From Chloroflexus aurantiacus J-10-fl (lineage in GTDB: Bacteria > Chloroflexota > Chloroflexia > Chloroflexales > Chloroflexaceae), in assembly GCF_000018865.1 (NCBI RefSeq), contig NC_010175.1, positions 2,604,001-2,668,000 of the forward strand: 64,000 nucleotides of DNA, in the 5' to 3' direction. This document shows positions 54,001-62,538 of this stretch, piece by piece. A model generated the notes under the pieces. The model saw only the letters and a program-made list of their open reading frames with translations. It was not told where the DNA came from and made no database searches. The position numbers and the translations under genes are program-made. Every line of letters starts with the position of its first letter. Within the stretch, counting starts at the first letter, position 1.

Positions 54001-56108
54001 TACAGCCAGTATTCCACCAGATCGGTGAAGGTCTTCCATACCTCCTTTGCCATTGGCGCATTACTACGCAGCTCACTATTCCTGGCAATGTCGGAGAGCT
54101 GTAGAGTGGTATATTTGACAACCTCTTCCGCAACGTTACTGTCTCTCAGTTCACCATGGGTTTGTAACGCTTCCACCAGTGCTGCCCGGATTACAGCAAT
54201 ATGGATGAGGTCGTTAAAGTGACCGGCCTGCAACGCGGCGTCCTGACGGTTGTCAACAAACGAGAGCAAGCGGTCGCTGGCAGCTCCGGTACGTTGCGCG
54301 TGCTGCAACAGCGAAATGGCGAGGATTGAAGTCGCACTTGATACATTCTCGCTGGAGAGGGTGCTGAGTTTGGTATACTCTGTCGCCCGTCCGTCATACC
54401 ATTCACCACAATTCAGGCAAATGGTAAAGGGCCGCTCTTGAAACCACATGGGCTGGCTGTTGGGAAGTGGATACTCGCTACAATTACCGTCAGGCTGCAC
54501 CCACATCTTTCTCGGTACCCGCGATTTCCATTTCTTGTCCAACAGGCCCCTGGCATTAAACCACTCGTCAGGTAGTTTTTCCTCGCTCCAGTCATCAGAT
54601 TCGTGAGCCAGCATTAAATATCCCTGACGGGCGCTGCGGTCGTCCTCATACATCCGTAAGTCAAGGAGTGGGACTGCCTGCCGTTTCTCTTTCAACACAA
54701 TATCGTAATACTCCTGACCACAATGACGGCAGAAGACAAGAGGGAACATGAGCTTGTCCTGTTGATTGCGCAGCACGCCTTCGAGCTGAATCTGGCGGGT
54801 CTGGCGATCTTCCAGGCTGGCATACACCCGGTGACTTTGGGCGATAAACTGGTGTAACTTAAAGGCAAACGCCCGGCGACCGTCAGAGCGCTGAATGGCA
54901 CTACCCTCTTCCAGCATGCGCTGGATCGCCTTGCGGCTCTCTTCGGGAGTGCAGCCGGTCATTACAGCCAGTTCACTGGCCGCATCGCTCAAGGTACGCG
55001 GCGGGCGACGTACCAGCCGGCCATCGGTATCGGTCTGGATGCCCAGGGCGTATTCGAGCCAGCGGGCAAGTGGATGGCGGCGCAACGCTTCCCAGCGCAG
55101 CAGATTGTCGCCTGCCGGGAGGGGTTCGGTCAAGGCGGTGCGTAACTCGGCTTCCGTCGGTTGACCACCAATCGTCAGTGGCTCAAGGGTCTCTTCAATC
55201 ACCTGATCGGCGCTGATCGGATGGGCAAAGAAACGAGAAGCGAATTCGGCCACCACTCGCCGTCGCTCTTCGGCAGATGCCTCTGAGCCGGCTACCATCG
55301 TTGCCGATGTCCCGATATGGCGAATGTCGGGAGCGGCGCAGCGCTGTTTGAGGCGACGGATCAGCATTGCAACATCGGCGCCCTGGCGGCCACGGTAGGT
55401 GTGCAGTTCGTCGAAAACCAGGAAGCGCAACCCCTTCATCGTCTCGCCGATCAGCTTCTGGTCGTCAGGGCGCACCAGCATCAACTCTGCCATGACATAG
55501 TTGGTCAGCAGAATGTGGGGTGGGTTACGGCGGAGTTCTTGTCGCAGTTCTTCGCTGGTTTCACCGGTATAACGGGCAAAGCGGATCGGGAATTCACGTC
55601 CGTACTGCACGCGATACTGATCGGCAAGACGGCGCAGAGCTTGCTCTTGCGAGTTGACCAGTGCGTTCATCGGATAGATGATCAGTGCCTGCACGCCGCT
55701 GCCAGGTTTGGTCTGGCGCAGCAGATCATCAATAATGGGCAGAAAGTAGCAGGTGCTTTTGCCGGAACCGGTGCCGCTAGTCACCACAAAACTCTCGCCG
55801 CGAGCAGCGCGTTCAACCGCCTCGTACTGGTGTTGATAGAGACGAAACGGTGCATTCGAGGCTGTACGAAAGAAGTGAGCAGTTTCCGGTCTGATCATCC
55901 CGGCCCGCGCCAGATCATCGACGGTTTGCGCCATCTTGTAAGTTGGGCTGAGCTGAACAAGCGGCTCTGGCCAGAGTTCCTGCCGGGCAAGTTTCTCCTC
56001 AACCGAAGCCCGAATCCGATCATCAGCAATGCGGATAAACGACTCGACAAATGTCCGATAGTCGTCAATGACTGCTGCGTGGAGAGCGAAGATCGATGGA
56101 TGATGCAT
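51033..56108 (-). CDS. Giant DEAD/DEAH helicase with DUF1998-like zinc region and Vsr-like C-terminal nuclease domain
   Basis: A 1691-residue protein. Walker A TSGTGSGKS ends at 118, the DEAH-type box is DELH at 233-236 and motif III is TSAT at 267-270. The second RecA lobe has SPTMELGIDIADLELVHLRN and QRSGRAGRQGQ. Zinc-type Cys pairs occur at CRHCGQEY, CLNCGEWY and CYTCGTF...CPVC, and a DUF1998/MZB-like cluster PECTAACYDC lies near residue 1525. The last ~90 residues (CVFCDGSVHDEP, then YRVIVIRYD) resemble the Vsr/DUF559 nuclease fold. GGAGGAAG precedes ATG 56108, 11 bases after holB. Related large helicases occur in DNA repair (MrfA) and phage defence (DrmA, DpdJ). The exact role here is open. 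Confidence 0.85.
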   Translation of the reverse strand: MHHPSIFALHAAVIDDYRTFVESFIRIADDRIRASVEEKLARQELWPEPLVQLSPTYKMAQTVDDLARAGMIRPETAHFFRTASNAPFRLYQHQYEAVERAARGESFVVTSGTGSGKSTCYFLPIIDDLLRQTKPGSGVQALIIYPMNALVNSQEQALRRLADQYRVQYGREFPIRFARYTGETSEELRQELRRNPPHILLTNYVMAELMLVRPDDQKLIGETMKGLRFLVFDELHTYRGRQGADVAMLIRRLKQRCAAPDIRHIGTSATMVAGSEASAEERRRVVAEFASRFFAHPISADQVIEETLEPLTIGGQPTEAELRTALTEPLPAGDNLLRWEALRRHPLARWLEYALGIQTDTDGRLVRRPPRTLSDAASELAVMTGCTPEESRKAIQRMLEEGSAIQRSDGRRAFAFKLHQFIAQSHRVYASLEDRQTRQIQLEGVLRNQQDKLMFPLVFCRHCGQEYYDIVLKEKRQAVPLLDLRMYEDDRSARQGYLMLAHESDDWSEEKLPDEWFNARGLLDKKWKSRVPRKMWVQPDGNCSEYPLPNSQPMWFQERPFTICLNCGEWYDGRATEYTKLSTLSSENVSSATSILAISLLQHAQRTGAASDRLLSFVDNRQDAALQAGHFNDLIHIAVIRAALVEALQTHGELRDSNVAEEVVKYTTLQLSDIARNSELRSNAPMAKEVWKTFTDLVEYWLYEDLQRGWRSIVQPNLEQLKLLKIAYTGLDEFCTDNAIWQGVLQRVPVDQRTTIVNMVLDAMRQRRAISARWLQEENQGELTRRITNHLNEFWGFDADDASGLQPATCAVVRGQSSKPVNGISLGPRSRLGRDIRKKLNLQPDEYITLMKALLDELAGYGLVVRLEPIADHQRFQLNAACLRWCKGDGLQLMSADHPSSDQNGVQKDRSNRFFRQFYLQKAQSLASLEAREHTAQVVAPGERERREKRFRWTEAERNDPGINRPLPFLVCSPTMELGIDIADLELVHLRNVPPTPANYAQRSGRAGRQGQPGLIITYCRANRPHDQYFFRRRHEMVAGSVQAPRIDLTSEALVRAHLHAIWLAAVRLPLGHSIGDIIDLDKQDLPLTPNTLHQIRLSPARLRDVREQIESALLSDDLRRIAPWYSERWLEDALNEAPERFDRAFDRWRELYRIAMRQSTEANNLLYSRDKKVQDQGKRLLDEALRQRNLLLQDNVASEESDFYPYRYLATEGFLPGYNFPALPVRAWIKRGDGEFIPRPRVLGLREFAPHNYIYHEGAKWEVVSFRTAADGLHNRRSARKLCYTCGTFTDPGDDRCPVCETLFDGENSYLATLLDMPNVTTRRRERITSEEEERRRRGFDILTTFRFAPNNAHQMKAHIVNATDHLFELTYAPAATILTINRGWLAGKESGFLVNLDTGDIVSEQDLLDDNGPPRAKPPGERVFISAQETQNILMMRFIGQQTGITATDWISLKHALRFGLVETFQLDADEIGIEVVGRDQWQSLLFIEKSEGGVGVLRRLIEETAAFPRMIRAALELCHFTVDGQDTKPECTAACYDCLLSFSNQHEILQINRHTIRDLLVALSQAELRRESNRRSYDEHLEFLLSRIDPQSDLERRFLKMLKAHNARLPDNAQERIAELNCVADFFYDPNICVFCDGSVHDEPTQQTLDSQIRRDLRAHGYRVIVIRYDRDLEEQIRSYPDVFGISG

Positions 56109-56119
56109 GACTTCCTCCG

Positions 56120-57142
56120 CTAGCCAGAGCGCGGTATGTGCAAGACGAGGTGTTCAAGCGCCAGTTGCGGGTTGACGTTTTCCAGCAATTGCCGGCTCAC
56201 CGTCATGATCTGTTGGAGAAAAGCAAACGCCGTTGCGGGCGTTACCCGACCGGCCAGGGCTGCTAATTCAGGCCGACGATCAATGTTGGTGATAGCCTCA
56301 TCACAGCCGGCAGCAACATACATCACGTCACGCCACCAGCTCTGCCACAATTCGAGCCACATCAAGACGGTTGCCTGATCGCCGGCCCGATATTCTTTGG
56401 CCCGTTCTTCAGCCCATTGCAGTCCGCTCGTGATCGGGGCTGACGATAGCGCGATTAACGCATCCAGGCACTCACGACGGGCAGTCTGTGCCGACGGATC
56501 GTTGAACAAATTGATGGCCCAGCCAATTCGTCCGTTACTCCAGGCGGCCAGTATCTCAGCCTGGTCTTTGGAGGCACCCTGATCACGAAGTGCGCTCGCT
56601 ACCTGCTCCCGTGGCAACGGTCGTAATCGCAGCACCCGACAGCGCGAGACGATGGTCGGCAGCAACTCATTGCTATGCGCCACCAGCAGCAGCGTAGCGT
56701 AATCTGGTGGTTCTTCCAGCGTCTTCAGCATCGCATTTGCCGCCTCTTCGCTGAGGCGGTCGGCGTCGTGGAGGATCAGCACGCGGCGCGGTGCCTCGTA
56801 TGGGCGCAAGGCCAGATCGCGTTGCCACTCGCGGATCGTGGCAATTTTCAGCTCTTTCTGACGAGCGGCATCTTCGGCTTTGGCGGCTGCGGCCTGGGTT
56901 TCCATCCCGGCAATGCGGACATCGGGATGGCTGCCGTGATCGATACGGCGACAGGAACGGCATTGCAAACAGGGATCACCGGTCTGCCGTTCGCACAGCA
57001 ACGCCTGCGCCATGCGCAATGCCAGCAGCGATTTACCGAGTCCTTGTGGCCCGGCAAAGAGGTAGGCGTGGGCTACCTGTTGGCTGCGGATGTTACTGCG
57101 GAGCTGTTCAATGGCCCATTCGTGACCGTACACATGCCACAT
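56120..57142 (-). CDS. holB: DNA polymerase III subunit delta prime
   Basis: A 340-residue clamp-loader subunit. AHAYLFAGPQGLGKS gives an intact P-loop (31-38), followed by a four-Cys zinc site (CLQCRSC with the preceding Cys). LILHDADRLSEEAANAMLKTLEEPP and the SRC arginine-finger motif (VSRCRVLRL) are standard. The intact P-loop is more DnaX-like than E. coli delta prime but common outside proteobacteria. Eleven bases separate it from the downstream helicase gene, so the two share a transcript. Weak ribosome site. Confidence 0.92.
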   Translation of the reverse strand: MWHVYGHEWAIEQLRSNIRSQQVAHAYLFAGPQGLGKSLLALRMAQALLCERQTGDPCLQCRSCRRIDHGSHPDVRIAGMETQAAAAKAEDAARQKELKIATIREWQRDLALRPYEAPRRVLILHDADRLSEEAANAMLKTLEEPPDYATLLLVAHSNELLPTIVSRCRVLRLRPLPREQVASALRDQGASKDQAEILAAWSNGRIGWAINLFNDPSAQTARRECLDALIALSSAPITSGLQWAEERAKEYRAGDQATVLMWLELWQSWWRDVMYVAAGCDEAITNIDRRPELAALAGRVTPATAFAFLQQIMTVSRQLLENVNPQLALEHLVLHIPRSG

Positions 57143-57226
57143 ATCAGGTAATCATCGTTTGCAGGCGGCTGGCAACAGATCGCACGGCAAGCGGATGCCG
57201 TGATCCATCCATACCATTGTATCCGC

Positions 57227-58642
57227 TCACGGCATTTTGCGGAAGGCCAGCACCGCATTCACCCCGCCAAACCCGAACGAATTCGAGATTGCGACCTGAA
57301 TGGCTGCCTGACGGGCAACATTCGGCACATAATCGAGATCGCATTCGGGATCGGGATGTTCGAGGTTGATGGTGGGTGGAATCTGACCGTGGTGCAGTGC
57401 CAGGATGGTGGCTGCTGCCTCAACTGCGCCGGCAGCACCGGTGAGATGCCCGATCATCGATTTGATCGAACTGATCGGCACACTGTATGCATATTCACCG
57501 AACACCTGCTTAATCGCTCTGGTTTCCGCAATGTCACCTGCCGGTGTACTGGTGGCGTGGGCATTGATGTAATCAACCTGTTGCGGTGCCAGTCGGGCTT
57601 GTTGCAATGCCCGCCGGATTGCCAGCGCCGCCCCTTCACCATCTGGATCGGGAGCAGTAACGTGATAGGCATCGGCAGAGACGCCATACCCGATCAACTC
57701 AGCCAGGATTGGCGCGCCACGTCGCTGGGCACTGCTCAGACGTTCAAGCACCAGCACGGCTGCCCCTTCGCCGGGAACAAAGCCATCGCGCAGCGCATCA
57801 AACGGACGCGATGCCCGTGTCGGCTCGTGGTTACTGCGCGTACTCAAAGCGCGCATGACACAGAATGCACCCAGGCTGAGGGCAGTAATGGGAGCTTCGG
57901 CGCCACCGGCCAGCATCACTTCGGCATCGCCGCGCCGAATGATCTCTGCCGCCTCACCGATTGCCTGCGCGCCGGCAGCACATGCGGTACAGATCGCAGT
58001 TGTGTAGCCGCGTAAACCGAAGTGAATGGCGACCTGGCTGGATGGCATATTCGGCAGGGCTGCCGGAATGAAGAAAGGACTAATTTTCATGCCACCACGC
58101 TGGATCAGTGTGGTGACTGCCTGTTCTACATCGGGCATCGAGGTAGTCCCGCTGGCGATCAGAACACCGATCTCATCGCGTGCCATACGTTCGAGAGGCA
58201 GGCGAGCGTGGTCAAGGGCCATCCGGGCAGCGGCTACGGCCATCTGACTGGCGCGGGACATCCGGCGCGCCTCTTTCGCATCCATGAACTCCTGTGGATG
58301 AAAATCGTTTACCTGGCCTGCCAGTTGACAGGGATAATCACTCGGATCGAAAAAGGTGATGCGACCAATCGCACTGCGCCCGGCAACGAGACCAGCCCAA
58401 AATGGCTCAACACCAACCCCAAACGGCGAGATAACGCCCAGACCGGTCACCACAATGCGCTGGTCAGGGGGGAGATGATCGGTTACAACCGGCTGTGGTT
58501 CGACAACGGGTTCTTCAGCCAATACCTCGGCCAACAGTGCTTCGATCTGCGCTTCAATAGCTTCGTCGGGCACATGCTCTCGCACGAGACCGAGCAGTTC
58601 GGCCCGCAACGCTGCGCGCCGATCCAGTGCTCGTGGGGTCAT
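57227..58642 (-). CDS. fabF: Beta-ketoacyl-ACP synthase II with N-terminal helical extension
   Basis: A 471-residue condensing enzyme. The catalytic triad is C221 in ICTACAAG, H362 in NAHATSTPAGD and H399 in MIGHLTGAAG, the KAS II pattern. It elongates acyl-ACP with malonyl-ACP in fatty-acid synthesis. The KAS fold starts only at about residue 62 (RIVVTGLGVISP). Before it is a Glu/Ala/Leu-rich helical segment (about 8-45) and a Pro/Val linker that normal FabF (about 410 residues) lacks. ATG 58642 has GGGAGGAAG upstream and is preferred over 58657. A probable promoter and operator lie just upstream. Divergent from the his operon. Confidence 0.92.
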   Translation of the reverse strand: MTPRALDRRAALRAELLGLVREHVPDEAIEAQIEALLAEVLAEEPVVEPQPVVTDHLPPDQRIVVTGLGVISPFGVGVEPFWAGLVAGRSAIGRITFFDPSDYPCQLAGQVNDFHPQEFMDAKEARRMSRASQMAVAAARMALDHARLPLERMARDEIGVLIASGTTSMPDVEQAVTTLIQRGGMKISPFFIPAALPNMPSSQVAIHFGLRGYTTAICTACAAGAQAIGEAAEIIRRGDAEVMLAGGAEAPITALSLGAFCVMRALSTRSNHEPTRASRPFDALRDGFVPGEGAAVLVLERLSSAQRRGAPILAELIGYGVSADAYHVTAPDPDGEGAALAIRRALQQARLAPQQVDYINAHATSTPAGDIAETRAIKQVFGEYAYSVPISSIKSMIGHLTGAAGAVEAAATILALHHGQIPPTINLEHPDPECDLDYVPNVARQAAIQVAISNSFGFGGVNAVLAFRKMP

Positions 58643-58664
58643 TGCTTCCTCCCTCAATTCAACT

Positions 58665-58683
58665 ATTCAAGGCTTGAATTATA
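58665..58683 (-). promoter_or_regulatory. Extended -10 promoter and overlapping palindrome upstream of fabF
   Basis: On the minus strand TGGTATAAT (extended -10, TATAAT at 58683-58678) is followed directly by the palindrome ATTCAAGGCTTGAAT at 58679-58665. The predicted RNA start falls inside the palindrome, 22 bases before the ATG, so a bound repressor would block transcription. No -35 was recognised, as expected for an extended -10. Confidence 0.6.
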
Positions 58684-58751
58684 CCACGTAGCTGTTGTGT
58701 CTGTGGTATCATACTCGCTGGTATGCGCTCCCTCGTCACTATGGAGTTACT

Positions 58752-59858
58752 ATGATGTCGGTTCTGTCCGGTCTGATACGTCCTGAGATTGCCGATTTGG
58801 AAGCATATACCCCGATTGTACCGCTAGAAGTGCTGGCTGATCGCCTTGGCCTGCCGGTGGCGCAGATTGTCAAGCTCGATGCGAATGAAAACCCCTACGG
58901 CCCAGCACCGGCAGCGCTGGCCGCACTTCAGGCGACTGCGACCTACCATATATATCCCGACCCAGAGCAGACGGCGCTGCGGAAGGCGCTGGCCGATTAC
59001 ACCGGTCGGTCAGCGGAGGAAATCCTCTGCGGAGCCGGTGCCGATGAATTGATCGACCTGGTTTTACGCCTGATTATCAGTCCCGGCGATGCGATCATCG
59101 ATTGTCCACCTACCTTCGGCATGTACCGGTTTGATGCCGGTATCTGTGGTGGGCGGGTGATCAGTATCCCGCGCCGTGCCGATTTCAGTCTTGATCTACC
59201 GGCCATTGCCCGGGCAGCAGCGCAGGGTGCCAAAGCCATCTTCCTCACCTCGCCTAACAACCCAACCGGCAACCCACTGCCACGCAGCGAACTACTCCAG
59301 ATTCTTGAATTGCCACTGCTGGTGGTTGTTGATGAGGCGTACATTGAGTTTGCTGAGCCAGAACACGCACCGGTCGGTGCGAGTGATCTGCTCGACCGGT
59401 ATCCAAATCTGGCCATTCTCCGCACATTCAGCAAATGGGCCGGTCTGGCCGGGCTGCGCGTAGGCTATGGCCTGTTCCCGCGTTGGCTGAGTGAGCAACT
59501 CTGGAAGATCAAGCAACCGTACAATGTCTCGGTTGCTGCTCAGGCCGCCGCTGTGGCATCACTCGCCGTCGCCGACGAATTGCGGGCGCGGGTGCAGGCT
59601 ATCGTCGCCGAACGTGAGCGTCTGTTTCAGCATCTCAATACGTTCCCGTTTCTAACCCCTTTTCCAAGTGTGGCGAATTTCATCCTCTGTCGGGTCGAAG
59701 GGCGTGATGCCCGCGAACTCAAACTGGCGCTCGAACGACGCGGTGTGTTAGTGCGCCATTATCAGACGCCGCTGCTTAATGGCTATATTCGGATCAGCGT
59801 CGGTACTCCTGCCCAGACAGATGCGCTGATCGCGATGCTTGCTGAGGTGACCCGATGA
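58752..59858 (+). CDS. hisC: Histidinol-phosphate aminotransferase
   Basis: A 368-residue PLP enzyme converting imidazole acetol phosphate to histidinol phosphate. The family opening [31 protein letters not shown] and the PLP lysine K228 in [16 protein letters not shown] are present, as is the C-terminal IRISVGTP. Two adjacent ATG codons (58752 and 58755) follow GGAG; the second has the better spacing. First gene of the operon hisC-hisN-mazG-like-hisB-prsW. Confidence 0.95.
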   Translation: MMSVLSGLIRPEIADLEAYTPIVPLEVLADRLGLPVAQIVKLDANENPYGPAPAALAALQATATYHIYPDPEQTALRKALADYTGRSAEEILCGAGADELIDLVLRLIISPGDAIIDCPPTFGMYRFDAGICGGRVISIPRRADFSLDLPAIARAAAQGAKAIFLTSPNNPTGNPLPRSELLQILELPLLVVVDEAYIEFAEPEHAPVGASDLLDRYPNLAILRTFSKWAGLAGLRVGYGLFPRWLSEQLWKIKQPYNVSVAAQAAAVASLAVADELRARVQAIVAERERLFQHLNTFPFLTPFPSVANFILCRVEGRDARELKLALERRGVLVRHYQTPLLNGYIRISVGTPAQTDALIAMLAEVTR

Positions 59859-60640
59859 GCATATCACTTGCCCACACGCTTGACTTTGCCCGCCAGATCG
59901 CTTACGAGGCCGGCCAGATCACGCTGCGCTATTTTCAGCGTGGTATCACTGTTGAACACAAAGCCGATGAGTCGCCGGTGACGATTGCTGATCGGGAGGC
60001 CGAGCGTCATCTGCGCGCCGCTATTCAGGCGGCCTACCCTGATCACGCCGTCCTTGGTGAAGAAGATGGTCTGACCGGGAGTGAACACGCTACCTACCGC
60101 TGGGTGCTTGATCCGATTGACGGTACGAAAAGTTTTGTGCGGGGCGTGCCACTCTACGGAGTGCTGATTGGATTGTTGCGGGAAGGTGAACCTGTGCTTG
60201 GTGTCATCCATATCCCGGCGCTGGCCGAAACTGTGGCAGCCGCGCAGGGTTTGGGTTGTTACTGGAACAATCAACCCTGTCGGGTGTCGTCTGTCTCCAG
60301 CCTACGCGAGAGTCTGGTCGTCGGGACGGTGGCTCACGGCTACGAACGCTACAACCGATCAGAAGCTTTTCAGCGTATTCTGAAGCGTGCCGGCCTGTTC
60401 CGCACCTGGGGCGATTGCTACGGCTACGTTCTGGTAGCCACCGGTCGCGCCGAAGTTGCGCTCGATCCGGCAATGAACGTCTGGGATGCCGCAGCCCTGC
60501 TGCCGATTTTGAGCGAAGCTGGTGGTGCCTACACCGACTGGCAGGGTGTGCCGACCATTTACCACAACGAAGGCATTGGCAGCAATCGCCATGTCTTACC
60601 CGAACTGTTAAGCCTCATTGCTGGCGAGGAGTCGTCATGA
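59855..60640 (+). CDS. hisN: Inositol-monophosphatase-family phosphatase, probably histidinol-phosphatase
   Basis: A 261-residue metal-dependent phosphatase: E69-E70 in GEED, D86-P-I-D89-G-T and the late WDAAA give the three-metal site of the IMPase superfamily. ATGA overlap with hisC and the presence of hisB two genes on make the HisN role (histidinol phosphate to histidinol) the best reading. Inositol or other sugar phosphates cannot be excluded from sequence. Ends overlapping the MazG-like start. Confidence 0.85.
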   Translation: MSISLAHTLDFARQIAYEAGQITLRYFQRGITVEHKADESPVTIADREAERHLRAAIQAAYPDHAVLGEEDGLTGSEHATYRWVLDPIDGTKSFVRGVPLYGVLIGLLREGEPVLGVIHIPALAETVAAAQGLGCYWNNQPCRVSSVSSLRESLVVGTVAHGYERYNRSEAFQRILKRAGLFRTWGDCYGYVLVATGRAEVALDPAMNVWDAAALLPILSEAGGAYTDWQGVPTIYHNEGIGSNRHVLPELLSLIAGEESS

Positions 60641-60963
60641 ACGCCGATAACTATCAAGAACTGGCAATGCGCACGCTGGCTGCCGGTCTGACACCGCGTG
60701 AGCGTCTGACCAATGCGGCGCTTGGCCTGAGTGGCGAGGCCGGCGAGTTTGCCGACACCGTGAAAAAACATCTGTTTCATGGTCATCCACTCAATCGTGA
60801 AGAATTATTGAAAGAGTTGGGTGATATTCTCTGGTATGCGGCTCTGGCCTGCGATGCACTTGATGTGCGCTTGAGTACCGTCATGGCGGCCAACATCGAG
60901 AAACTGCGACGGCGTTACCCGGAGGGATTTAGCAGTGAGCGAAGTCAGCAGCGTAGTGAATAG
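60637..60963 (+). CDS. MazG-like NTP pyrophosphohydrolase in the his operon
   Basis: A 108-residue all-alpha pyrophosphatase beginning at ATG 60637, which overlaps the hisN stop (ATGA) and has GAGGAG upstream. The metal site ExxE...ExxD is visible as E34-A-G-E37 and E60-L-G-D63. The family includes MazG, dUTPase-like and HisE enzymes. Its place in a histidine operon raises the possibility that it does the HisE step (phosphoribosyl-ATP pyrophosphate release), but the GLSGEAGEF and ELGDILWY blocks look more like house-cleaning MazG. Its end overlaps hisB by 29 bases. Confidence 0.8.
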   Translation: MNADNYQELAMRTLAAGLTPRERLTNAALGLSGEAGEFADTVKKHLFHGHPLNREELLKELGDILWYAALACDALDVRLSTVMAANIEKLRRRYPEGFSSERSQQRSE

Positions 60964-61552
60964 AATCCGGCGGGCGACCATTGAGCGGGTGACCGGTGAG
61001 ACAAACATTACCCTTACCCTCACCATCGATGGTAGTGGACAGGCTGATGTGCAGACCGGTATCGGTTTTCTTGACCATATGCTGACGTTGTGGGCACGCC
61101 ATGGCTTGTTCGACCTTCAGGTGCGGGCGCAGGGCGATCTCCACATTGATGAGCATCACACTGCCGAAGACGTGTGTATTTGCCTGGGTCGGGCCATTGA
61201 TCAGGCGCTCGGTGAGCGGGCCGGCATTGTACGTACCGCACACAGCTTTGTGCCGATGGACGAAGCACTGGCGCTGGTTGCTGTCGATCTTGGTGGCCGA
61301 CCGTACTGTGTGGTACAGGCTGATTTTGTTACAATGCGCGTAGGACAGCTCGGTACCGATCTGGTGGCCCATTTGTTTGAGAGTGTTGCCTTCAACGGTC
61401 GTTTCAATCTCCACGCACAGGTGATGTACGGGCGCAACGACCATCACAAGATCGAGGCTCTGTTCAAAGCGTTCGGGCGGGCACTCGATGCCGCTACCCG
61501 CATTGATGCGCGTTTAGGGGGAACCATACCGAGCACGAAGGGTGTCCTATGA
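60935..61552 (+). CDS. hisB: Imidazoleglycerol-phosphate dehydratase
   Basis: A 205-residue manganese enzyme of histidine synthesis. The metal motifs H74-H75-x2-E78-D79 (DEHHTAEDV) and the second [10 protein letters not shown], plus the N-terminal GFLDHML, are all in place. Single-domain length, without the phosphatase fusion of E. coli. Starts at GTG 60935 with GGAGG nine bases upstream inside the MazG-like gene. Confidence 0.95.
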   Translation: MSEVSSVVNRIRRATIERVTGETNITLTLTIDGSGQADVQTGIGFLDHMLTLWARHGLFDLQVRAQGDLHIDEHHTAEDVCICLGRAIDQALGERAGIVRTAHSFVPMDEALALVAVDLGGRPYCVVQADFVTMRVGQLGTDLVAHLFESVAFNGRFNLHAQVMYGRNDHHKIEALFKAFGRALDAATRIDARLGGTIPSTKGVL

Positions 61553-62535
61553 TCGGGTTTGTCGCTGCTGCCATCCTCAGCTTTGTACCGGCATTCATCT
61601 ACGCTGCAATTGCCTACTGGCTCGACCGGTTTGAGAAAGAGCCACGCCGGTTATTGTTTGGGGCATTCATCTGGGGTGCATTTGTCGCAACTCTTGGCGC
61701 CATCGTCTGGACAGGGCTGGCGCAGGTCTCGCTGGCCATCTTCATTGGGGAAGCCTCTGCTGAAGTTGCCGGCACAACCCTGCTGGCGCCGCTGGTAGAG
61801 GAGAGTCTGAAGGGGATTGCCGTTGTCATTATCATGCTCGCCTTCCCCGAAGAGTTCGACTCGCGGCTCGATGGGATGCTGTACGCCGCCATCACCGCAT
61901 TAGGCTTTGCCGCCACTGAAAACCTGCTCTACCTCTACTTCATGGGCTATCAGGAGAGTGGGGTTGGCGGTTTAATCTCCCTCTTCATCTTGCGCGTCAT
62001 TCTCGGCGGATGGGGCCACGCTGTGTATACTGCCTGGATCGGCCTGGGGCTGGCGATGTCGCGGCTGCACCCGAACCGCTTTATTCGTTTCATTTCCCCC
62101 TTTGCCGGTTGGCTGCTGGCTGTCTGCCTGCACGCTCTCCACAACACCATGGCCGTATTCCTGGCCGGTGAGTTTGGCCTCACCGGACTCGGCCTGACGT
62201 TACTGGTCGACTGGTCGTTCTGGATCGTTGTCCTCGGCCTGGTGATCTGGGAGATTCGGCGCGAGCAGCATCACATCGCTACCTACCTGGCAGAAGAGGT
62301 GATGGCCGGCATTATTGCACCGGGTCATTACAATGCTGCGAAATCATTCAGTGGTCAGCTCCGCAACCGGCTACGCAACGCCACCGCTAGTCGTTTCTAC
62401 GAAGCCTGCGCAGAACTGGCGCATAAAAAGCATCACCTGGCAACCGGTGTTGGTGATGAGCGCAACACGATTGCCCGCATCAACCAGCTTCGCCGCGAAC
62501 TGGCCCAACTGGCCCCGAAAGTGCCGGCAGTCTAG
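61549..62535 (+). CDS. PrsW-family intramembrane protease
   Basis: A 328-residue protein with about eight membrane segments and a cytoplasmic helical tail. Motifs of the PrsW/CPBP-like glutamic proteases are visible: E84-E85-S-L-K88, E124-N125, H157 and the late HALHN. PrsW in Bacillus cleaves an anti-sigma factor; the target here is unknown, and no anti-sigma gene is nearby. ATGA overlap with hisB. The stop codon TAG (62533-62535) is formed by host TA plus the first G of the inserted IS element. The same TAG would exist without the insertion. Confidence 0.88.
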   Translation: MIGFVAAAILSFVPAFIYAAIAYWLDRFEKEPRRLLFGAFIWGAFVATLGAIVWTGLAQVSLAIFIGEASAEVAGTTLLAPLVEESLKGIAVVIIMLAFPEEFDSRLDGMLYAAITALGFAATENLLYLYFMGYQESGVGGLISLFILRVILGGWGHAVYTAWIGLGLAMSRLHPNRFIRFISPFAGWLLAVCLHALHNTMAVFLAGEFGLTGLGLTLLVDWSFWIVVLGLVIWEIRREQHHIATYLAEEVMAGIIAPGHYNAAKSFSGQLRNRLRNATASRFYEACAELAHKKHHLATGVGDERNTIARINQLRRELAQLAPKVPAV

Positions 62536-62538
62536 AAC

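Noticed and set aside
51033-56108. Helicase as DrmA of a DISARM system
   Set aside because: No methyltransferase, DrmB or DrmC gene adjoins it; only the helicase class is shared.
55317-56123. 268-codon plus-strand frame opposite the helicase
   Set aside because: Shadow of the conserved helicase motifs on the other strand.
57200-58786. Plus-strand frames of 271 and 254 codons opposite fabF
   Set aside because: Antisense to a clear KAS II gene; no motifs.
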